Shown: positions 8,398-18,367, counted from the stretch's first letter. The stretch: DNA of 64,000 nucleotides from Actinoallomurus spadix (GCF_024055725.1 NZ_JAMXMX010000013.1:124001-188000); one strand, 5' to 3'. Numbers and translations: made by a program. The notes: generated from the letters alone by a model not told the origin.

Positions 8398-9918
8398 ATG
8401 TCCACGACTGAGCCGGCGGTCGAGCTGCACGGCATCACCAAGCGCTTCCCCGGCGTCGTGGCCAACCACGACATCGACATCACGGTCGCGGCGGGCACCG
8501 TCCACGCGATCGTCGGGGAGAACGGCGCGGGCAAGTCGACCCTGATGAAGATCCTCTACGGCATGCAACGGCCGGACGAGGGCACGATCAAGGTCAATGG
8601 CGAGGTCGCCGACCTCCATTCGCCGTCCGACGCCATCGCGCGCGGCATCGGCATGGTGCATCAGCACTTCATGCTCGCCGACAACCTGACCGTCCTGGAG
8701 AACGTCGTCCTCGGCGCGGAGAGGCTCCACGGCATCGGCGGCGGCGCGCGGCGCCGCATCCGGGAGATCTCCGACCAGTACGGCCTCGGCGTCGAGCCGG
8801 ACCGGCTGGTCGAGGACCTCGGCGTCGGCGCCCGCCAGCGCGTCGAGATCCTCAAGGTCCTCTACCGCGGAGCGCGGATCCTCATCCTCGACGAGCCCAC
8901 CGCGGTGCTCGTACCGCAGGAGGTCGACGAGCTCTTCGCCAACCTCGAGGACCTCAAGCGCGAGGGCCTCACGGTCATCTTCATCTCGCACAAGCTCGAC
9001 GAGGTCCTCAAGGTCGCCGACGCGATCACCGTGATCCGCCGGGGCACGACCGTGGCCTCCGCCGATCCCAAGGAGGTCTCCGCGCGGCAGCTCGCCGAGC
9101 TCATGGTCGGCAGCGAACTGCCGGTCCCGGAGCTGCGCGAGTCGACGGTCACCGACGTTCCCGTGCTGACCATGGAGAACGTCACCGTCCGCGACGCCAC
9201 CGGCCGCGCCGTCGTGGACGGCGTGTCCCTCACCATCCACGAGGGCGAGATCCTCGGCATCGCCGGGGTCGAGGGCAACGGCCAGGCCGAGCTCGTCGAG
9301 GCGATCATGGGCATGCTGCCCGCCGAGTCCGGCGTGATCCGGCTCGGCGGCGAGGACCTGTCCGGCCGGTCGACGCGGCGCCGCCGGGAGATGGGCGTCG
9401 GGTTCATCCCCGAGGACCGGCACCGGCACGGCCTGCTGCTGGAGTCCCCGCTGTGGGAGAACCGCGTCCTCGGCCACCAGACCCGGTCTCCGAACGTCAA
9501 GGGCATCCTCATCGACCGCGCCGGCGCCCGCCGGGACACCGAGCGGATCGTCGAGGAGTACGACGTGCGGACCCCCGGCATCGACGTCAGCGCGGACTCC
9601 CTGTCCGGCGGCAACCAGCAGAAGCTGATCGTCGGCCGGGAGATGTCCGGTAACCCGAAGCTGCTGATCGCCGCGCACCCGACCCGCGGGGTCGACGTCG
9701 GCGCCCAGGCGGCGATCTGGGACCATCTGCGACGGGCGCGGGCCGAGGGGCTGGCGGTGCTGCTCATCTCCGCCGACCTCGACGAGCTGATCGGCATGTC
9801 GGACACCCTGAGGGTGATCCTGCGCGGCCGGCTCGTCGGGGAGGCCGACCCCGCGACCATCACTCCGGACGAACTCGGCTCCCTCATGACCGGCGCCGCA
9901 GAGGGGAGCGTGGCGTGA
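8398..9918 (+). CDS. Nucleoside ABC transporter ATP-binding protein (NupO/YufO type)
   Basis: This encodes 506 residues with two ABC ATPase domains in tandem, the layout of sugar/nucleoside importers. Domain 1 has Walker A GENGAGKST (about residues 40-48), a divergent signature near GVGARQRVEILK, and Walker B ILILDEPTA. Domain 2 (from about residue 260) has a degenerate P-loop, GVEGNGQAE, with no GKS/T, a clear LSGGNQQK signature and IAAHPTRGVD in place of the usual Walker B/D-loop. One defective site is normal in this subfamily. It ends in a GTGA overlap with the first permease gene, indicating translational coupling. Confidence 0.93.
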   Translation: MSTTEPAVELHGITKRFPGVVANHDIDITVAAGTVHAIVGENGAGKSTLMKILYGMQRPDEGTIKVNGEVADLHSPSDAIARGIGMVHQHFMLADNLTVLENVVLGAERLHGIGGGARRRIREISDQYGLGVEPDRLVEDLGVGARQRVEILKVLYRGARILILDEPTAVLVPQEVDELFANLEDLKREGLTVIFISHKLDEVLKVADAITVIRRGTTVASADPKEVSARQLAELMVGSELPVPELRESTVTDVPVLTMENVTVRDATGRAVVDGVSLTIHEGEILGIAGVEGNGQAELVEAIMGMLPAESGVIRLGGEDLSGRSTRRRREMGVGFIPEDRHRHGLLLESPLWENRVLGHQTRSPNVKGILIDRAGARRDTERIVEEYDVRTPGIDVSADSLSGGNQQKLIVGREMSGNPKLLIAAHPTRGVDVGAQAAIWDHLRRARAEGLAVLLISADLDELIGMSDTLRVILRGRLVGEADPATITPDELGSLMTGAAEGSVA

Positions 9919-11009
9919 TCGCCAACCTGCTCGCGAAGTCGTACGCGCGGACCGCCGTCGCGGCGCTCGTCGCGCTCGTCTTCGCGATCGTCGTGACCTC
10001 GATCGTGCTGTCGGTGAGCGGGTTCAACCCGCCGTCGACGTTCCAGGCGATGTTCGATTTCGGCAAGGAGCCCGACAGCGTCGTCAACACCGTGAACCGC
10101 GCGGCGGCGTACTACCTGTCCGCGCTCGCGGTCGCGATCGGGTTCCGGATGAACCTGTTCAACATCGGTGTCGACGGGCAGTACCGTCTCGCCGCCATGC
10201 TCGCCGCCGCGGCGGGCGGCGCGTGGGCGCTGCCGCCCGGGCTGCGCCAGGTCGTGATCATCCTCGTCGCGGTCGTCGTCGGCGGTGCCTGGGCGGGCAT
10301 CGCGGCGATCCTCAAGGTGACGCGCGGCGTCAGCGAGGTCATCTCCACCATCATGCTGAACTTCATCGGCACCGGGGTGATCGCGTTCCTGCTCAGCCCG
10401 AACCGCCTCGCCGCGAAGGTCGCCGGCAGCAACAACATCGGCACCAAGCCCATCGGCTCCTCCGGCCGCGTGCCCGGGATCTCCTACCCGGGCAGCGACC
10501 TGAAGATCTACGGTCTGGTCCTGCTCGCGGTGCTGGCCGGCCTCGGATTCTGGTTCGTCATCAACCGGACGCGGTTCGGCTTCGACCTGCGGGCCACCGG
10601 CCTGTCGCAGAGCGCGGCGGTCGCGAGCGGCGTGGACGCCAAGCGCATGGTCGTCATCGCGATGGTCCTGTCCGGCGCGGTCGCCGGCCTCGTCGGCATG
10701 CCGCAGCTGCTCGGCGGGTCGTACTCCTACTCGCTGGACTTCCCGACCGGCATCGGCTTCACCGGTATCGGCATCGCGCTGCTCGGCCGGAACAACCCGG
10801 TCGGCATCGCCTTCGCGTCGCTGCTCTGGGCGTTCCTGGACCAGTCGTCGCAGATCCTCGAGTTCAACGACATCCCGAAGGAGATCGTCGCCATCACGCA
10901 GGCGGCGGTGCTGCTGTCGGTGGTCGTCGTGTACGAGATCGTCAACCGGGTGGGCCGGCGCATGGACCAGCGGCGCGTCGCCGCGGAACTCGGAGAGGCG
11001 GCGGCGTGA
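9915..11009 (+). CDS. Nucleoside ABC transporter permease 1
   Basis: This encodes 364 residues of the BPD_transp_2 (LivH/RbsC-like) permease family with about eight to ten membrane segments. The family signature FRMNLFNIGVDGQYRLAA is near residue 80, and the conserved EVISTIMLNFIG comes later. The start is GTG 9915 within the upstream stop (GTGA). It pairs with the next permease to form the membrane channel of the nucleoside importer. The C terminus is basic and cytoplasmic. Confidence 0.92.
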   Translation: MIANLLAKSYARTAVAALVALVFAIVVTSIVLSVSGFNPPSTFQAMFDFGKEPDSVVNTVNRAAAYYLSALAVAIGFRMNLFNIGVDGQYRLAAMLAAAAGGAWALPPGLRQVVIILVAVVVGGAWAGIAAILKVTRGVSEVISTIMLNFIGTGVIAFLLSPNRLAAKVAGSNNIGTKPIGSSGRVPGISYPGSDLKIYGLVLLAVLAGLGFWFVINRTRFGFDLRATGLSQSAAVASGVDAKRMVVIAMVLSGAVAGLVGMPQLLGGSYSYSLDFPTGIGFTGIGIALLGRNNPVGIAFASLLWAFLDQSSQILEFNDIPKEIVAITQAAVLLSVVVVYEIVNRVGRRMDQRRVAAELGEAAA

Positions 11010-11061
11010 GGAACCTCGATCGTTCGGCGTACGGCTCGGAGCAGGCAGGCAGGGAGGGCGC

Positions 11062-12321
11062 ATGATCGACCAGGAGGTCCGTACGCCGGCGCCCCGGACC
11101 GGGGGTGTCCGGGCGTTCCGCGGCCGACGGGCGCTGACCATCGGGCTGGGCGCCTTCGCCGCCCTCATCCTGCTGCGGCTCATCACCGGCGAGAGCGACA
11201 TCACCTCGAGCGGGACCATGAGCGCGATGCTCGGGCTCGCCGTGCCCATCGGGATGGCCGCGATGGGCGGCCTGTGGTCCGAACGCTCCGGCGTCGTCAA
11301 CATCGGCCTCGAGGGCATGATGGTGTTCGGCACGTGGGGTGCCGCCTTCGGGGCCTACTTCGGCCACAGCCCGTGGCTGGGGCTTCTCGCCGGGATCATC
11401 GCCGGGGCGCTCGGCGGCCTGCTGCACGCGGTCGCCACCGTCTCGTTCGGCGTCGACCACATCGTCTCGGGCGTCGCGATCAACATCCTGGCGCCGGGCG
11501 TCGCGCGCTACCTGTCGGACCTGTTCTTCACCCACGAGAGCGGCGGCGGCGCGACCCAGTCGCCGCAGCTTCCGCACTTCCCGACGTGGAGCGTCCCCGG
11601 CGTCGGCGGTCCGCTCGGCGACCTCGAGAAGCACCACTGGATCCTGATCTCCGACCTCGCCGGGCTGATCCGCGGGCTGCTGACGAACCTGTCCCCGGTC
11701 ACCCTCACCGCCGCCGCCCTCATCCCGATCTCCTTCTACCTGCTGTGGCGTACGGCGTTCGGCCTGCGGCTGCGGTCCTGCGGGGAGAACCCCCTCGCCG
11801 CCGAGTCGCTGGGCGTGAAGGTCTACACGATGAAGTACGCCGCGGTGGTGATCTCGGGGGCGTTCGCCGGGGTCGGGGGTACGTTCCTGGCCATGGTGGC
11901 GTCCTCGAACTACCAGGAGGGCCAGGTCAACGGGCGCGGCTTCATCGGCCTCGCCGCGATGATCTTCGGTAACTGGCGTCCGGGCGGCGTCGCCGCGGGC
12001 GCTGGCCTGTTCGGGTACGCCGACGCGCTGCAGCTGCGCGGTGGCGCGAGCGCGGTCCACGCCATGTTGCTCCTGCTCGGCGCCGGCCTGCTGGCCCTCG
12101 CGGTCTGGCACGCGTACCGGCGCCGGATGGTCACGGCGGTGGTCTCGGCCGTCGTGGCGGTCGGGCTCCTCGCCTGGTTCTTCCTGACCGACGAGCTGCC
12201 CAAGGAGATCGTCACCTACAGTCCGCACATCACGACGCTGCTCGTGCTGGCGTTCGCGGCGCAGCGCCTGCGCATGCCGGCGGCCGACGGGCTGACCTAC
12301 CGACGCGGAGGAGGACACTGA
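11062..12321 (+). CDS. Nucleoside ABC transporter permease 2
   Basis: This encodes 419 residues of the second BPD_transp_2-type permease, with SGVVNIGLEGMMVFG as the family signature. An extended loop runs around residues 160-190 and there are extra C-terminal hydrophobic segments. It lies 52 nt after permease 1, with AGGCAGGGAGGGCGC ahead of the ATG. Its stop overlaps the cytidine deaminase start by one base (TGATG), so import and catabolism of the nucleoside are coupled in one transcript. Confidence 0.92.
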   Translation: MIDQEVRTPAPRTGGVRAFRGRRALTIGLGAFAALILLRLITGESDITSSGTMSAMLGLAVPIGMAAMGGLWSERSGVVNIGLEGMMVFGTWGAAFGAYFGHSPWLGLLAGIIAGALGGLLHAVATVSFGVDHIVSGVAINILAPGVARYLSDLFFTHESGGGATQSPQLPHFPTWSVPGVGGPLGDLEKHHWILISDLAGLIRGLLTNLSPVTLTAAALIPISFYLLWRTAFGLRLRSCGENPLAAESLGVKVYTMKYAAVVISGAFAGVGGTFLAMVASSNYQEGQVNGRGFIGLAAMIFGNWRPGGVAAGAGLFGYADALQLRGGASAVHAMLLLLGAGLLALAVWHAYRRRMVTAVVSAVVAVGLLAWFFLTDELPKEIVTYSPHITTLLVLAFAAQRLRMPAADGLTYRRGGGH

Positions 12322-12719
12322 TGGCCGACATCGACTGGGACGCGCTCCGGGAGGCCGCCCGCGCGGTGATGGCGAAGGCGTACGCCCCCTACTCCGGCTT
12401 CCCGGTGGGTGCCGCCGGGCTGACCGACGGCGGGCGGATCGTCGCCGGCTGCAACGTCGAGAACGCCTCGTACGGCGTCGGCCTGTGCGCCGAGTGCGGG
12501 CTGGTCTCGACGCTGCACGGTACGGGCGGCGGGCGGCTGGTCGCCGTCGCCGTCGTGGACCGGCACGGCGCCCCGCTGATGCCCTGCGGGCGCTGCCGTC
12601 AGCTGCTGTGGGAGCATGGCGGCCCTGACATGCTGCTGGAGACCGTCAGCGGCATCCGGCCGATGCGCGAGGTGCTGCCCGACGCCTTCGGCCCCGACGA
12701 CCTGGAGAGCCGAGCGTGA
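12321..12719 (+). CDS. cdd: Cytidine deaminase
   Basis: This encodes 132 residues, the length of the homotetrameric bacterial enzyme that hydrolyses cytidine/deoxycytidine to uridine/deoxyuridine. Zinc-binding and catalytic residues are visible: CNVENASYG, then CAECG (Cys and catalytic Glu), and PCGRCRQ with the two other zinc cysteines. The N-terminal AYAPYSGFPVGAA is typical. It overlaps the permease upstream by 1 nt and the thymidine phosphorylase downstream by 4 nt (GTGA). Confidence 0.96.
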   Translation: MADIDWDALREAARAVMAKAYAPYSGFPVGAAGLTDGGRIVAGCNVENASYGVGLCAECGLVSTLHGTGGGRLVAVAVVDRHGAPLMPCGRCRQLLWEHGGPDMLLETVSGIRPMREVLPDAFGPDDLESRA

Positions 12720-13996
12720 GTTTCGACGCCGTCGACGTCATCCGTACGAAGCGGGACCGCAGGGAGCTGTCCGACGCGCAGATCGACTGGACGATCGGCG
12801 CCTACACCGAGGGCGTCATCGCCGAGGAGCAGATGTCCGCCCTCGCCATGGCGATCCTGCTCAACGGCATGACCCGGCGCGAGGTCGCCCGCTGGACCGA
12901 CGCGATGCTCCGCTCCGGCGAGCGGATGGACTGGTCCGGGCTGAGCCGTCCCACGACGGACAAGCACTCCACCGGCGGGGTCGGCGACAAGATCACCCTG
13001 CCGCTGGCGCCGACCGTGGCCGCCTGCGGCGCGGCCGTGCCGCAGCTGTCCGGCCGCGGCCTCGGCCACACCGGCGGCACCCTCGACAAGCTGGAGTCGA
13101 TCCCCGGCTGGCGCGCGTCGCTGTCCAACGAGGAGATGCTGGCCGTCCTGGACCGGACGGGCGCCGTGGTGTGCGCGGCCGGCTCCGGCCTCGCACCCGC
13201 CGACCGCAAGCTGTACGCCCTGCGTGACGTCACCGGCACCGTCGAGTCGATCCCGCTGATCGCCAGCTCGATCATGTCGAAGAAGATCGCGGAGGGCACC
13301 GGCGCGCTGGTGCTGGACGTCAAGGCCGGTTCCGGGGCGTTCATGAAGAGCGTGGTGCACGCCCGTGAACTGGCCCGCACGATGGTCGACATCGGCACCG
13401 ACCACGGCGTGCGGACCGTCGCGCTGCTGACCGCGATGGACACCCCGCTCGGCCGTACGGTCGGCAACGCCCTGGAGGTCGACGAGTCGGTCGAGGTCCT
13501 GGCCGGCGGCGGCCCCGAGGACGTCGTCGAGCTGACCGTCGCCCTGGCCCGCGAGATGCTGGCCGCGGCGGGTCTGACGGACGCCAAGGACCCGGCCGAC
13601 GCGCTCCGCGACGGCTCCGCCATGGACGTCTGGCGGACCATGATCTCCGCGCAGGGGGGCGACCCGGACGCCCCGCTCCCGGTCGCCAAGGAGACCCACG
13701 AGGTCCTCGCGGCGGAGTCCGGCGTGCTGTCCCGCCTCGACGCCTACGGCGTCGGCGTCGCGGCCTGGCGTCTCGGCGCCGGCCGGGCGCGCAAGGAGGA
13801 CCCGGTGGCCCACGCCGCGGGCATCGTCCTGCACGCCAAGCCTGGCGACCTCGTCCGCGCGGGACAGCCGCTGATGACGTTGCACGCCGACGACCCGGAG
13901 CGGTTCGAGCGCGCGCTGGCCGCCCTGGACGGCGCGGTGGAGATCGGCGAGCGGGAGGACGCCCGCCGCCCCCTCATCCTGGAGCGGATCGCCTGA
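12716..13996 (+). CDS. deoA: Thymidine phosphorylase
   Basis: This encodes 426 residues of pyrimidine-nucleoside phosphorylase, which splits thymidine or uridine with phosphate to give the base and (deoxy)ribose 1-phosphate. The motif KHSTGGVGDK (phosphate/nucleoside site) is near residue 82, followed by SGRGLGHTGGTLDKL, the family signature, and later VKAGSGAFMK. The GTG start overlaps the cdd stop. Both substrates would be supplied by the importer upstream and by Cdd. The gene ends against a convergent DUF4190-like gene with no spacer. Confidence 0.96.
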   Translation: MSFDAVDVIRTKRDRRELSDAQIDWTIGAYTEGVIAEEQMSALAMAILLNGMTRREVARWTDAMLRSGERMDWSGLSRPTTDKHSTGGVGDKITLPLAPTVAACGAAVPQLSGRGLGHTGGTLDKLESIPGWRASLSNEEMLAVLDRTGAVVCAAGSGLAPADRKLYALRDVTGTVESIPLIASSIMSKKIAEGTGALVLDVKAGSGAFMKSVVHARELARTMVDIGTDHGVRTVALLTAMDTPLGRTVGNALEVDESVEVLAGGGPEDVVELTVALAREMLAAAGLTDAKDPADALRDGSAMDVWRTMISAQGGDPDAPLPVAKETHEVLAAESGVLSRLDAYGVGVAAWRLGAGRARKEDPVAHAAGIVLHAKPGDLVRAGQPLMTLHADDPERFERALAALDGAVEIGEREDARRPLILERIA

Positions 13997-14287
13997 TCAG
14001 GCGTTGCCGGAGGACGCGGCGGCGGCGATGAGGACCACGACGATGATCACGACCGCGATGGCGATGATCGCGGTGCCGATCGCGCCGAGGACCACGCCCG
14101 CCGTCGCCTGACCGTCGCCGCCGAGGTACCCGCCGCTCTCGCGGATCCGCCGCTTGGCCGACAGGCCCATGAACAGGGCGATCGGTGCCAGCAGCCCGCA
14201 CAGCACGAGCCCGAGGATGCCGAGGACCATCGAGGTCGTCGCTCCGCTGTCGTCCTGCGCGGGCGGCGGTGCCGGGTACTGGTACAT
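13997..14287 (-). CDS. Small DUF4190-like membrane protein
   Basis: This encodes 96 residues: a short proline-rich cytoplasmic head (MYQYPAPPPAQ), a segment with SMVLGILGLVLCGLLAPIALFMG, a basic loop, GGDGQATAGVVLGAIGTA and a long C-terminal hydrophobic helix. This arrangement matches DUF4190 proteins, whose function is unknown. A longer frame opens upstream, but the ATG at 14287 gives the normal family N terminus. It converges with deoA. Confidence 0.8.
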   Translation of the reverse strand: MYQYPAPPPAQDDSGATTSMVLGILGLVLCGLLAPIALFMGLSAKRRIRESGGYLGGDGQATAGVVLGAIGTAIIAIAVVIIVVVLIAAAASSGNA

Positions 14288-14493
14288 GAACCGCACCCTA
14301 GAGGACCGCGGCCGGTAGCGGTACGGCCGAGCGGCCAGATCCGGCATCCCCCGCGCCGGCGGCCCGGCGCCGCAGTACGGGGCGGCGTCTCTGATCGAAA
14401 ACCCGGAATCCGGCTCGCCGGCAGAGCGAATACGAGCGGCATCCGGTAGGCGCGGGGGCCGGGCGGCGATGTGAATCGCGGACGGCCGGTAAT

Positions 14494-15588
14494 GTGCGTG
14501 ACGTGACCAACCGTCCTGTGCTCGACGACATCCGGCGGGCCCCCAAGGTGCTCCTCCACGATCACCTCGACGGCGGGCTGCGGCCGGAGACCATCGTGGA
14601 TCTCGCCCGCCAGACCGGCTACGACGCGCTGCCCACCACCGACCCGGTGCGGCTGCGCACCTGGTTCGCCGAGGCGTCCGACTCCGGATCGCTGGAGCGC
14701 TACCTGGAGACGTTCGACCACACGGTCGGCGTCATGCAGACCGCCGAGGCGCTCACCCGCGTCGCGTACGAGTGCGCCGAGGACCTGGCCAAGGACGGCG
14801 TCGTCTACGCGGAGGTCCGCTACGCGCCCGAACAGCACACCCGCAAGGGCCTGACCCTGAACGAGGTCGTCGAGGCGGTGCTGCGGGGATTCGCGGAGGG
14901 CGGCCGCGACCACGGCATCCGGGTCGGCACGCTGCTCACCGCGATGCGCCACCAGGCCCGCAGCATGGAGATCGCCGAGCTGGCCGTCCGCTACCGCGAC
15001 GAGGGCGTCGTCGGCTTCGACATCGCCGGCGCCGAGGCCGGCTACCCGCCCACCCGGCACCTCGACGCGTTCGAGTACCTCCAGCGGGAGAACGCCCACT
15101 TCACCATCCACGCGGGCGAGGCGTTCGGCCTGCCGTCGATCTGGCAGGCGATCCAGTGGTGCGGCGCCGACCGGCTCGGCCACGGCGTGCGCATCATCGA
15201 CGACATCGCCGAGCGCGAGGGCGAGAGCCCCCGGCTCGGGCGCCTCGCCGCGTACGTACGGGACAAGCGCACTCCGCTGGAGATGTGCCCCAGCTCCAAC
15301 GTCCAGACCGGCGCCGCCAAGTCCATCGCCGAGCACCCCATCGGCCTGCTCCGCCGCCTGTACTTCCGGGTCACCGTCAACACCGACAACCGGCTGATGA
15401 GCGGCACGACGCTGTCGGAGGAGTTCGCCAAGCTCGTCGAGGCGTTCGGCTACGACTGGGACGACCTGCAGTGGTTCACGGTCAACGCCATGAAGTCCGC
15501 GTTCCTCGGCTTCGACGAGCGCCTCGAGCTGATCAACGGCGTCATCAAACCGGGGTTCGCGCAGCTGAAGTGGCGATCGCACCCGTGA
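14494..15588 (+). CDS. add: Adenosine deaminase
   Basis: This encodes 364 residues of the amidohydrolase superfamily. The zinc ligands HDHLDGG lie near the N terminus. The catalytic region is IHAGEAFG, with HGVRIIDD and NTDNRLMS supplying the further His and Asp residues. The enzyme converts adenosine or deoxyadenosine to inosine or deoxyinosine, feeding purine nucleoside phosphorylase encoded 9 kb away. GTG at 14494 or the in-frame GTG at 14503 could start it; the conserved region begins soon after both. Its stop overlaps the next gene (GTGA). Confidence 0.95.
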   Translation: MRDVTNRPVLDDIRRAPKVLLHDHLDGGLRPETIVDLARQTGYDALPTTDPVRLRTWFAEASDSGSLERYLETFDHTVGVMQTAEALTRVAYECAEDLAKDGVVYAEVRYAPEQHTRKGLTLNEVVEAVLRGFAEGGRDHGIRVGTLLTAMRHQARSMEIAELAVRYRDEGVVGFDIAGAEAGYPPTRHLDAFEYLQRENAHFTIHAGEAFGLPSIWQAIQWCGADRLGHGVRIIDDIAEREGESPRLGRLAAYVRDKRTPLEMCPSSNVQTGAAKSIAEHPIGLLRRLYFRVTVNTDNRLMSGTTLSEEFAKLVEAFGYDWDDLQWFTVNAMKSAFLGFDERLELINGVIKPGFAQLKWRSHP

Positions 15589-16202
15589 CCGCCGCCGTGT
15601 TCCCCAAGACCCCGCCCGGCGCGAAGGTGTTCCGGTCGAGCGCCGCCCGCTTCTTCGGCTGGGCCTGGATGGTCTTCGCCGCGGCCAACCTCGCCGACAT
15701 CATCTGGCGTGGCCACGACGCCGCCTCGGTGGTCGCCGCGACGGTCATGCTGCTCGGCTGCGGCGTCGCGTACGTCGGGGCGCTCCGGCCCCGGATCGTC
15801 GCCGACGAGGAGGGTGTCCGGCTGCACAACCTGCTCCGTGACGTCGAGGTTCCCTGGCGCGGCGTGGAGCGCCTGGAGGGCGGCGACGCCGTGTACGTCC
15901 ACGCGGGCGGCCGCCGGTTCCGCGCCTTCGTGCTGCAGATCTCCCCGCGCAACCGGGCGCGGTTCGAGGCGAAGGCCCGCCGCCAGGAGCGGAAGCTGCC
16001 CGACCACGTCGCCGACCACGTCCAGGGACGCACCCACACCGACTACGCGGTCGAACAGCTTCGGGAGATGGCCGGGCAGCGTTCCCGGGGCGCGAAGGAC
16101 GGCGCGACCGAGCCCACCGTGACCTGGGCCTGGCCCGCCGTCGTCGCGGTGGCCGCCCCGGCCGCCGCCTTCGTGATCGCTCTTCTCATCGCGCTGCTCT
16201 GA
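15585..16202 (+). CDS. PH-domain-like membrane protein
   Basis: This encodes 205 residues. Two hydrophobic segments (about residues 20-60, [15 protein letters not shown] and [17 protein letters not shown]) are followed by a compact beta-rich domain starting [17 protein letters not shown] and containing [10 protein letters not shown]. This pattern is that of small bacterial PH-like domain proteins of actinobacteria. A basic stretch follows, and the final 25 residues are a third membrane helix. The GTG at 15585 gives a 4-nt overlap with add; an earlier in-frame GTG at 15570 is possible. The role is unknown, and position suggests co-expression with add. Confidence 0.75.
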   Translation: MTAAVFPKTPPGAKVFRSSAARFFGWAWMVFAAANLADIIWRGHDAASVVAATVMLLGCGVAYVGALRPRIVADEEGVRLHNLLRDVEVPWRGVERLEGGDAVYVHAGGRRFRAFVLQISPRNRARFEAKARRQERKLPDHVADHVQGRTHTDYAVEQLREMAGQRSRGAKDGATEPTVTWAWPAVVAVAAPAAAFVIALLIALL

Positions 16203-16220
16203 CACGGTCACGCGAGCGGC

Positions 16221-17579
16221 TCAGCGGGTCACCGCCTCCACCGCGGGAACCCGGATCGTGCGCAGGGCGGCGCCGACACCCGTTCCGAGGGTGAGGACCG
16301 CCGCGGCGGCGACGACCGCCAGGTAGGTGCCCGCGCCGATGTCCGGCAGCGCGTGTCCCGTCCGGGCGATGCTGTAGGGCACGATCGTGAAGAGCCCGGC
16401 GACCGCCCCGGAGACGACCCCGAGCAGCGTCAGGATGACGCCTTCCACGATCACCGTCCGCAGGACCTGACCCGGTGTCACCCCGACGAGCCGTTGCCGG
16501 GCGGACTCGCTCTGGCGGTACGTCATCGCCGCGACCAGGGTGTTGATCAGCATGATCGCCGAGAACACCACCAGCATTCCGATGACCGTGAAGTTCAACG
16601 TCTCGATGGTCTTCTCGTCGGCCGTCGCGACCGCCCCGGACGCGGCGGTGGCCGCGTTCTCGATCGACTGCATGTACAGGGTGCCGGTGGCGATGCCGGT
16701 GAACAGGATGATCGGCATCAGCGTTCCCGCGAGACGGCCGGCGCGCCGCCGCACGTACTGCACCGTCAGGTAGGCGGGGACGCCGCCCATCCGTTCCAGC
16801 GGGCGGGCGAGGGCGGCCGTCACCCGGCCGATCAGGACCGGGCCCGCCAGCGCCAGGCCGATGGAGACCCAGATGGAGGTCTGCCCGGCCGTCTGCATCG
16901 CGTCGGAGCCCTTGCCGCGCATCGCGGTCGCGGTCGTGACGGCCAGGCTCGCGCCCAGCACGAGGAAGAACACCGCGGCGGCCTTCCGCTTGCGGCTCAT
17001 CCGGGCGTCACCCGTGGCGGCGTTCCGGAGCGACTCGGCCGCGCGGGTCCGCACGGTGCCCCGTACGGCGATGACCGCCGCGGTGATCGCGGCCGTGAAC
17101 GTCACGCCCAGCCCGATCCCCAGCGCGTACGGCCCGAAGGCGAAGTGAATGCCGCCGTCGACCCGCTTGCTCGAGACCAGCAGCGACAGCAGACCCCGGC
17201 CGGCCAGGGCCGCCGGCAGGATCGCCGCCAGCCCGGCGGCCAGCGCCACGACGGCGGTCTCAACGACGATCATCCGGCCGATCTGCATCGGCGTGGCGCC
17301 CACCTGCTTCAGCAACGCCATCTCGTCACCGCGCTGCCGCACCACCAGGGTCAGCGTGGACGTGACCGAGAACACCACCATGATGAGTCCCCAGCCGCCG
17401 ACGACCGTGGCCATGGTGACGAGCGAGGTCCTGCTGGTGGAGGGCACTCCGTCACCCATGGCGGTGTCCAGCAGCGAGGCGAAGGCCATCACCATCGCCG
17501 CCCCGAACACCATCGAGACGAACGTCGCCAGGAACCCACCGGCACGATGCCGCAACGAGCGAAGAGCCAACCCGAACAT
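16221..17579 (-). CDS. FtsX-type ABC transporter permease
   Basis: This encodes 452 residues of the MacB/FtsX/LolC permease class with two FtsX repeats. The first contains TLVVRQRGDEMALLKQVGATPMQI and the second TYRQSESARQRLVGVTPGQ, each with its short conserved loop and flanked by membrane helices (about eight in total). Such permeases act with an ATPase in lipoprotein, peptide or drug export or in envelope signalling; they do not import. It starts 2 nt after the stop of the ATPase gene, so the two form one operon. Confidence 0.9.
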   Translation of the reverse strand: MFGLALRSLRHRAGGFLATFVSMVFGAAMVMAFASLLDTAMGDGVPSTSRTSLVTMATVVGGWGLIMVVFSVTSTLTLVVRQRGDEMALLKQVGATPMQIGRMIVVETAVVALAAGLAAILPAALAGRGLLSLLVSSKRVDGGIHFAFGPYALGIGLGVTFTAAITAAVIAVRGTVRTRAAESLRNAATGDARMSRKRKAAAVFFLVLGASLAVTTATAMRGKGSDAMQTAGQTSIWVSIGLALAGPVLIGRVTAALARPLERMGGVPAYLTVQYVRRRAGRLAGTLMPIILFTGIATGTLYMQSIENAATAASGAVATADEKTIETLNFTVIGMLVVFSAIMLINTLVAAMTYRQSESARQRLVGVTPGQVLRTVIVEGVILTLLGVVSGAVAGLFTIVPYSIARTGHALPDIGAGTYLAVVAAAAVLTLGTGVGAALRTIRVPAVEAVTR

Positions 17580-17581
17580 GA

Positions 17582-18367
17582 TCAGACCTCCGTCTCGTCG
17601 CGCCGCGCGGTCCGGTCGCCCAGGTGGGTCATCCGCTCCGCCACGGCCTCGGCCGTCGGCCGGTCGAGTTCTCCGGCGAGGCGGCCGTCGGCCAGGAACA
17701 CGACCGAGTCCGCGTACGAGGCGGCGACCGGGTCGTGGGTCACCATCACCACGGTCTGGCCGTGCTCGTGCACCGCCCGCATGAGGAGGCCGAGCACCTC
17801 CCGCGCGCTGCGCGTGTCGAGCGCGCCGGTCGGCTCGTCCGCGAAGATCACCGAGGGATTCGTCACGAGGGCCCGCGCGATGGCGACCCGCTGCTGCTGG
17901 CCACCGGACAACTCCGCCGGCAGGTGCCGCAGCCGGTCGCCGAGCCCCATTCTCGTCAGGACGTCACGGGCGTACCGGCGGTCCGCCTTCCGGCCGGCCA
18001 GCCGCAGCGGAAGCGTCGCGTTCTGCAGCACGTCGAGGGTGGGGAGCAGGTTGAACTGCTGGAAGATGAACCCGATCCGGCGCCTGCGGAACTTCGTCAA
18101 CTCGGTCTCGGAGCCGCCGCTCATCTCGGCGCCGTCGACGAACACCTTCCCACCCGTCGGCCGGTCGAGCCCCGCCGCGCACTGCAGCAGCGTGCTCTTA
18201 CCGGAACCGGACGGCCCCATGACCGCCGTGAACGTCCCCTTCCGCAGGCTGAGTGAGACACCGTCCAGCGCGGTGACCTGTGTCCCGTCCGTACCGTAGA
18301 CCTTCCGTACCGAGACGAGCCGCAGCGCCTCGGAGCCGCTCGTGGGGAGCGTGACCTGTCCGTTCAT
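17582..18367 (-). CDS. MacB/LolD-type ABC transporter ATP-binding protein
   Basis: This encodes 261 residues. It carries Walker A GPSGSGKST, Q-loop QFNLLPTL, signature LSGGQQQR, Walker B VIFADEPTGALD and switch His in VTHD. The DEPTGALD variant is characteristic of the MacB/LolD subfamily that partners FtsX-type permeases. The chosen ATG at 18367 has GAAGGG 8 nt upstream; the longer frame would overlap the MFS gene. It lies 46 nt downstream of the MFS gene in the same direction. Confidence 0.93.
   Translation of the reverse strand: MNGQVTLPTSGSEALRLVSVRKVYGTDGTQVTALDGVSLSLRKGTFTAVMGPSGSGKSTLLQCAAGLDRPTGGKVFVDGAEMSGGSETELTKFRRRRIGFIFQQFNLLPTLDVLQNATLPLRLAGRKADRRYARDVLTRMGLGDRLRHLPAELSGGQQQRVAIARALVTNPSVIFADEPTGALDTRSAREVLGLLMRAVHEHGQTVVMVTHDPVAASYADSVVFLADGRLAGELDRPTAEAVAERMTHLGDRTARRDETEV

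Noticed and set aside
7261-9726. Long minus-strand open frame opposite the transporter operon
   Set aside because: Its translation is an acidic/Leu-Asp-rich antisense shadow of the binding protein and ATPase, without any domain.
8862-11333. Second long antisense frame
   Set aside because: It is opposite well-supported ABC genes and lacks family features; such frames are common in DNA with high G+C third positions.
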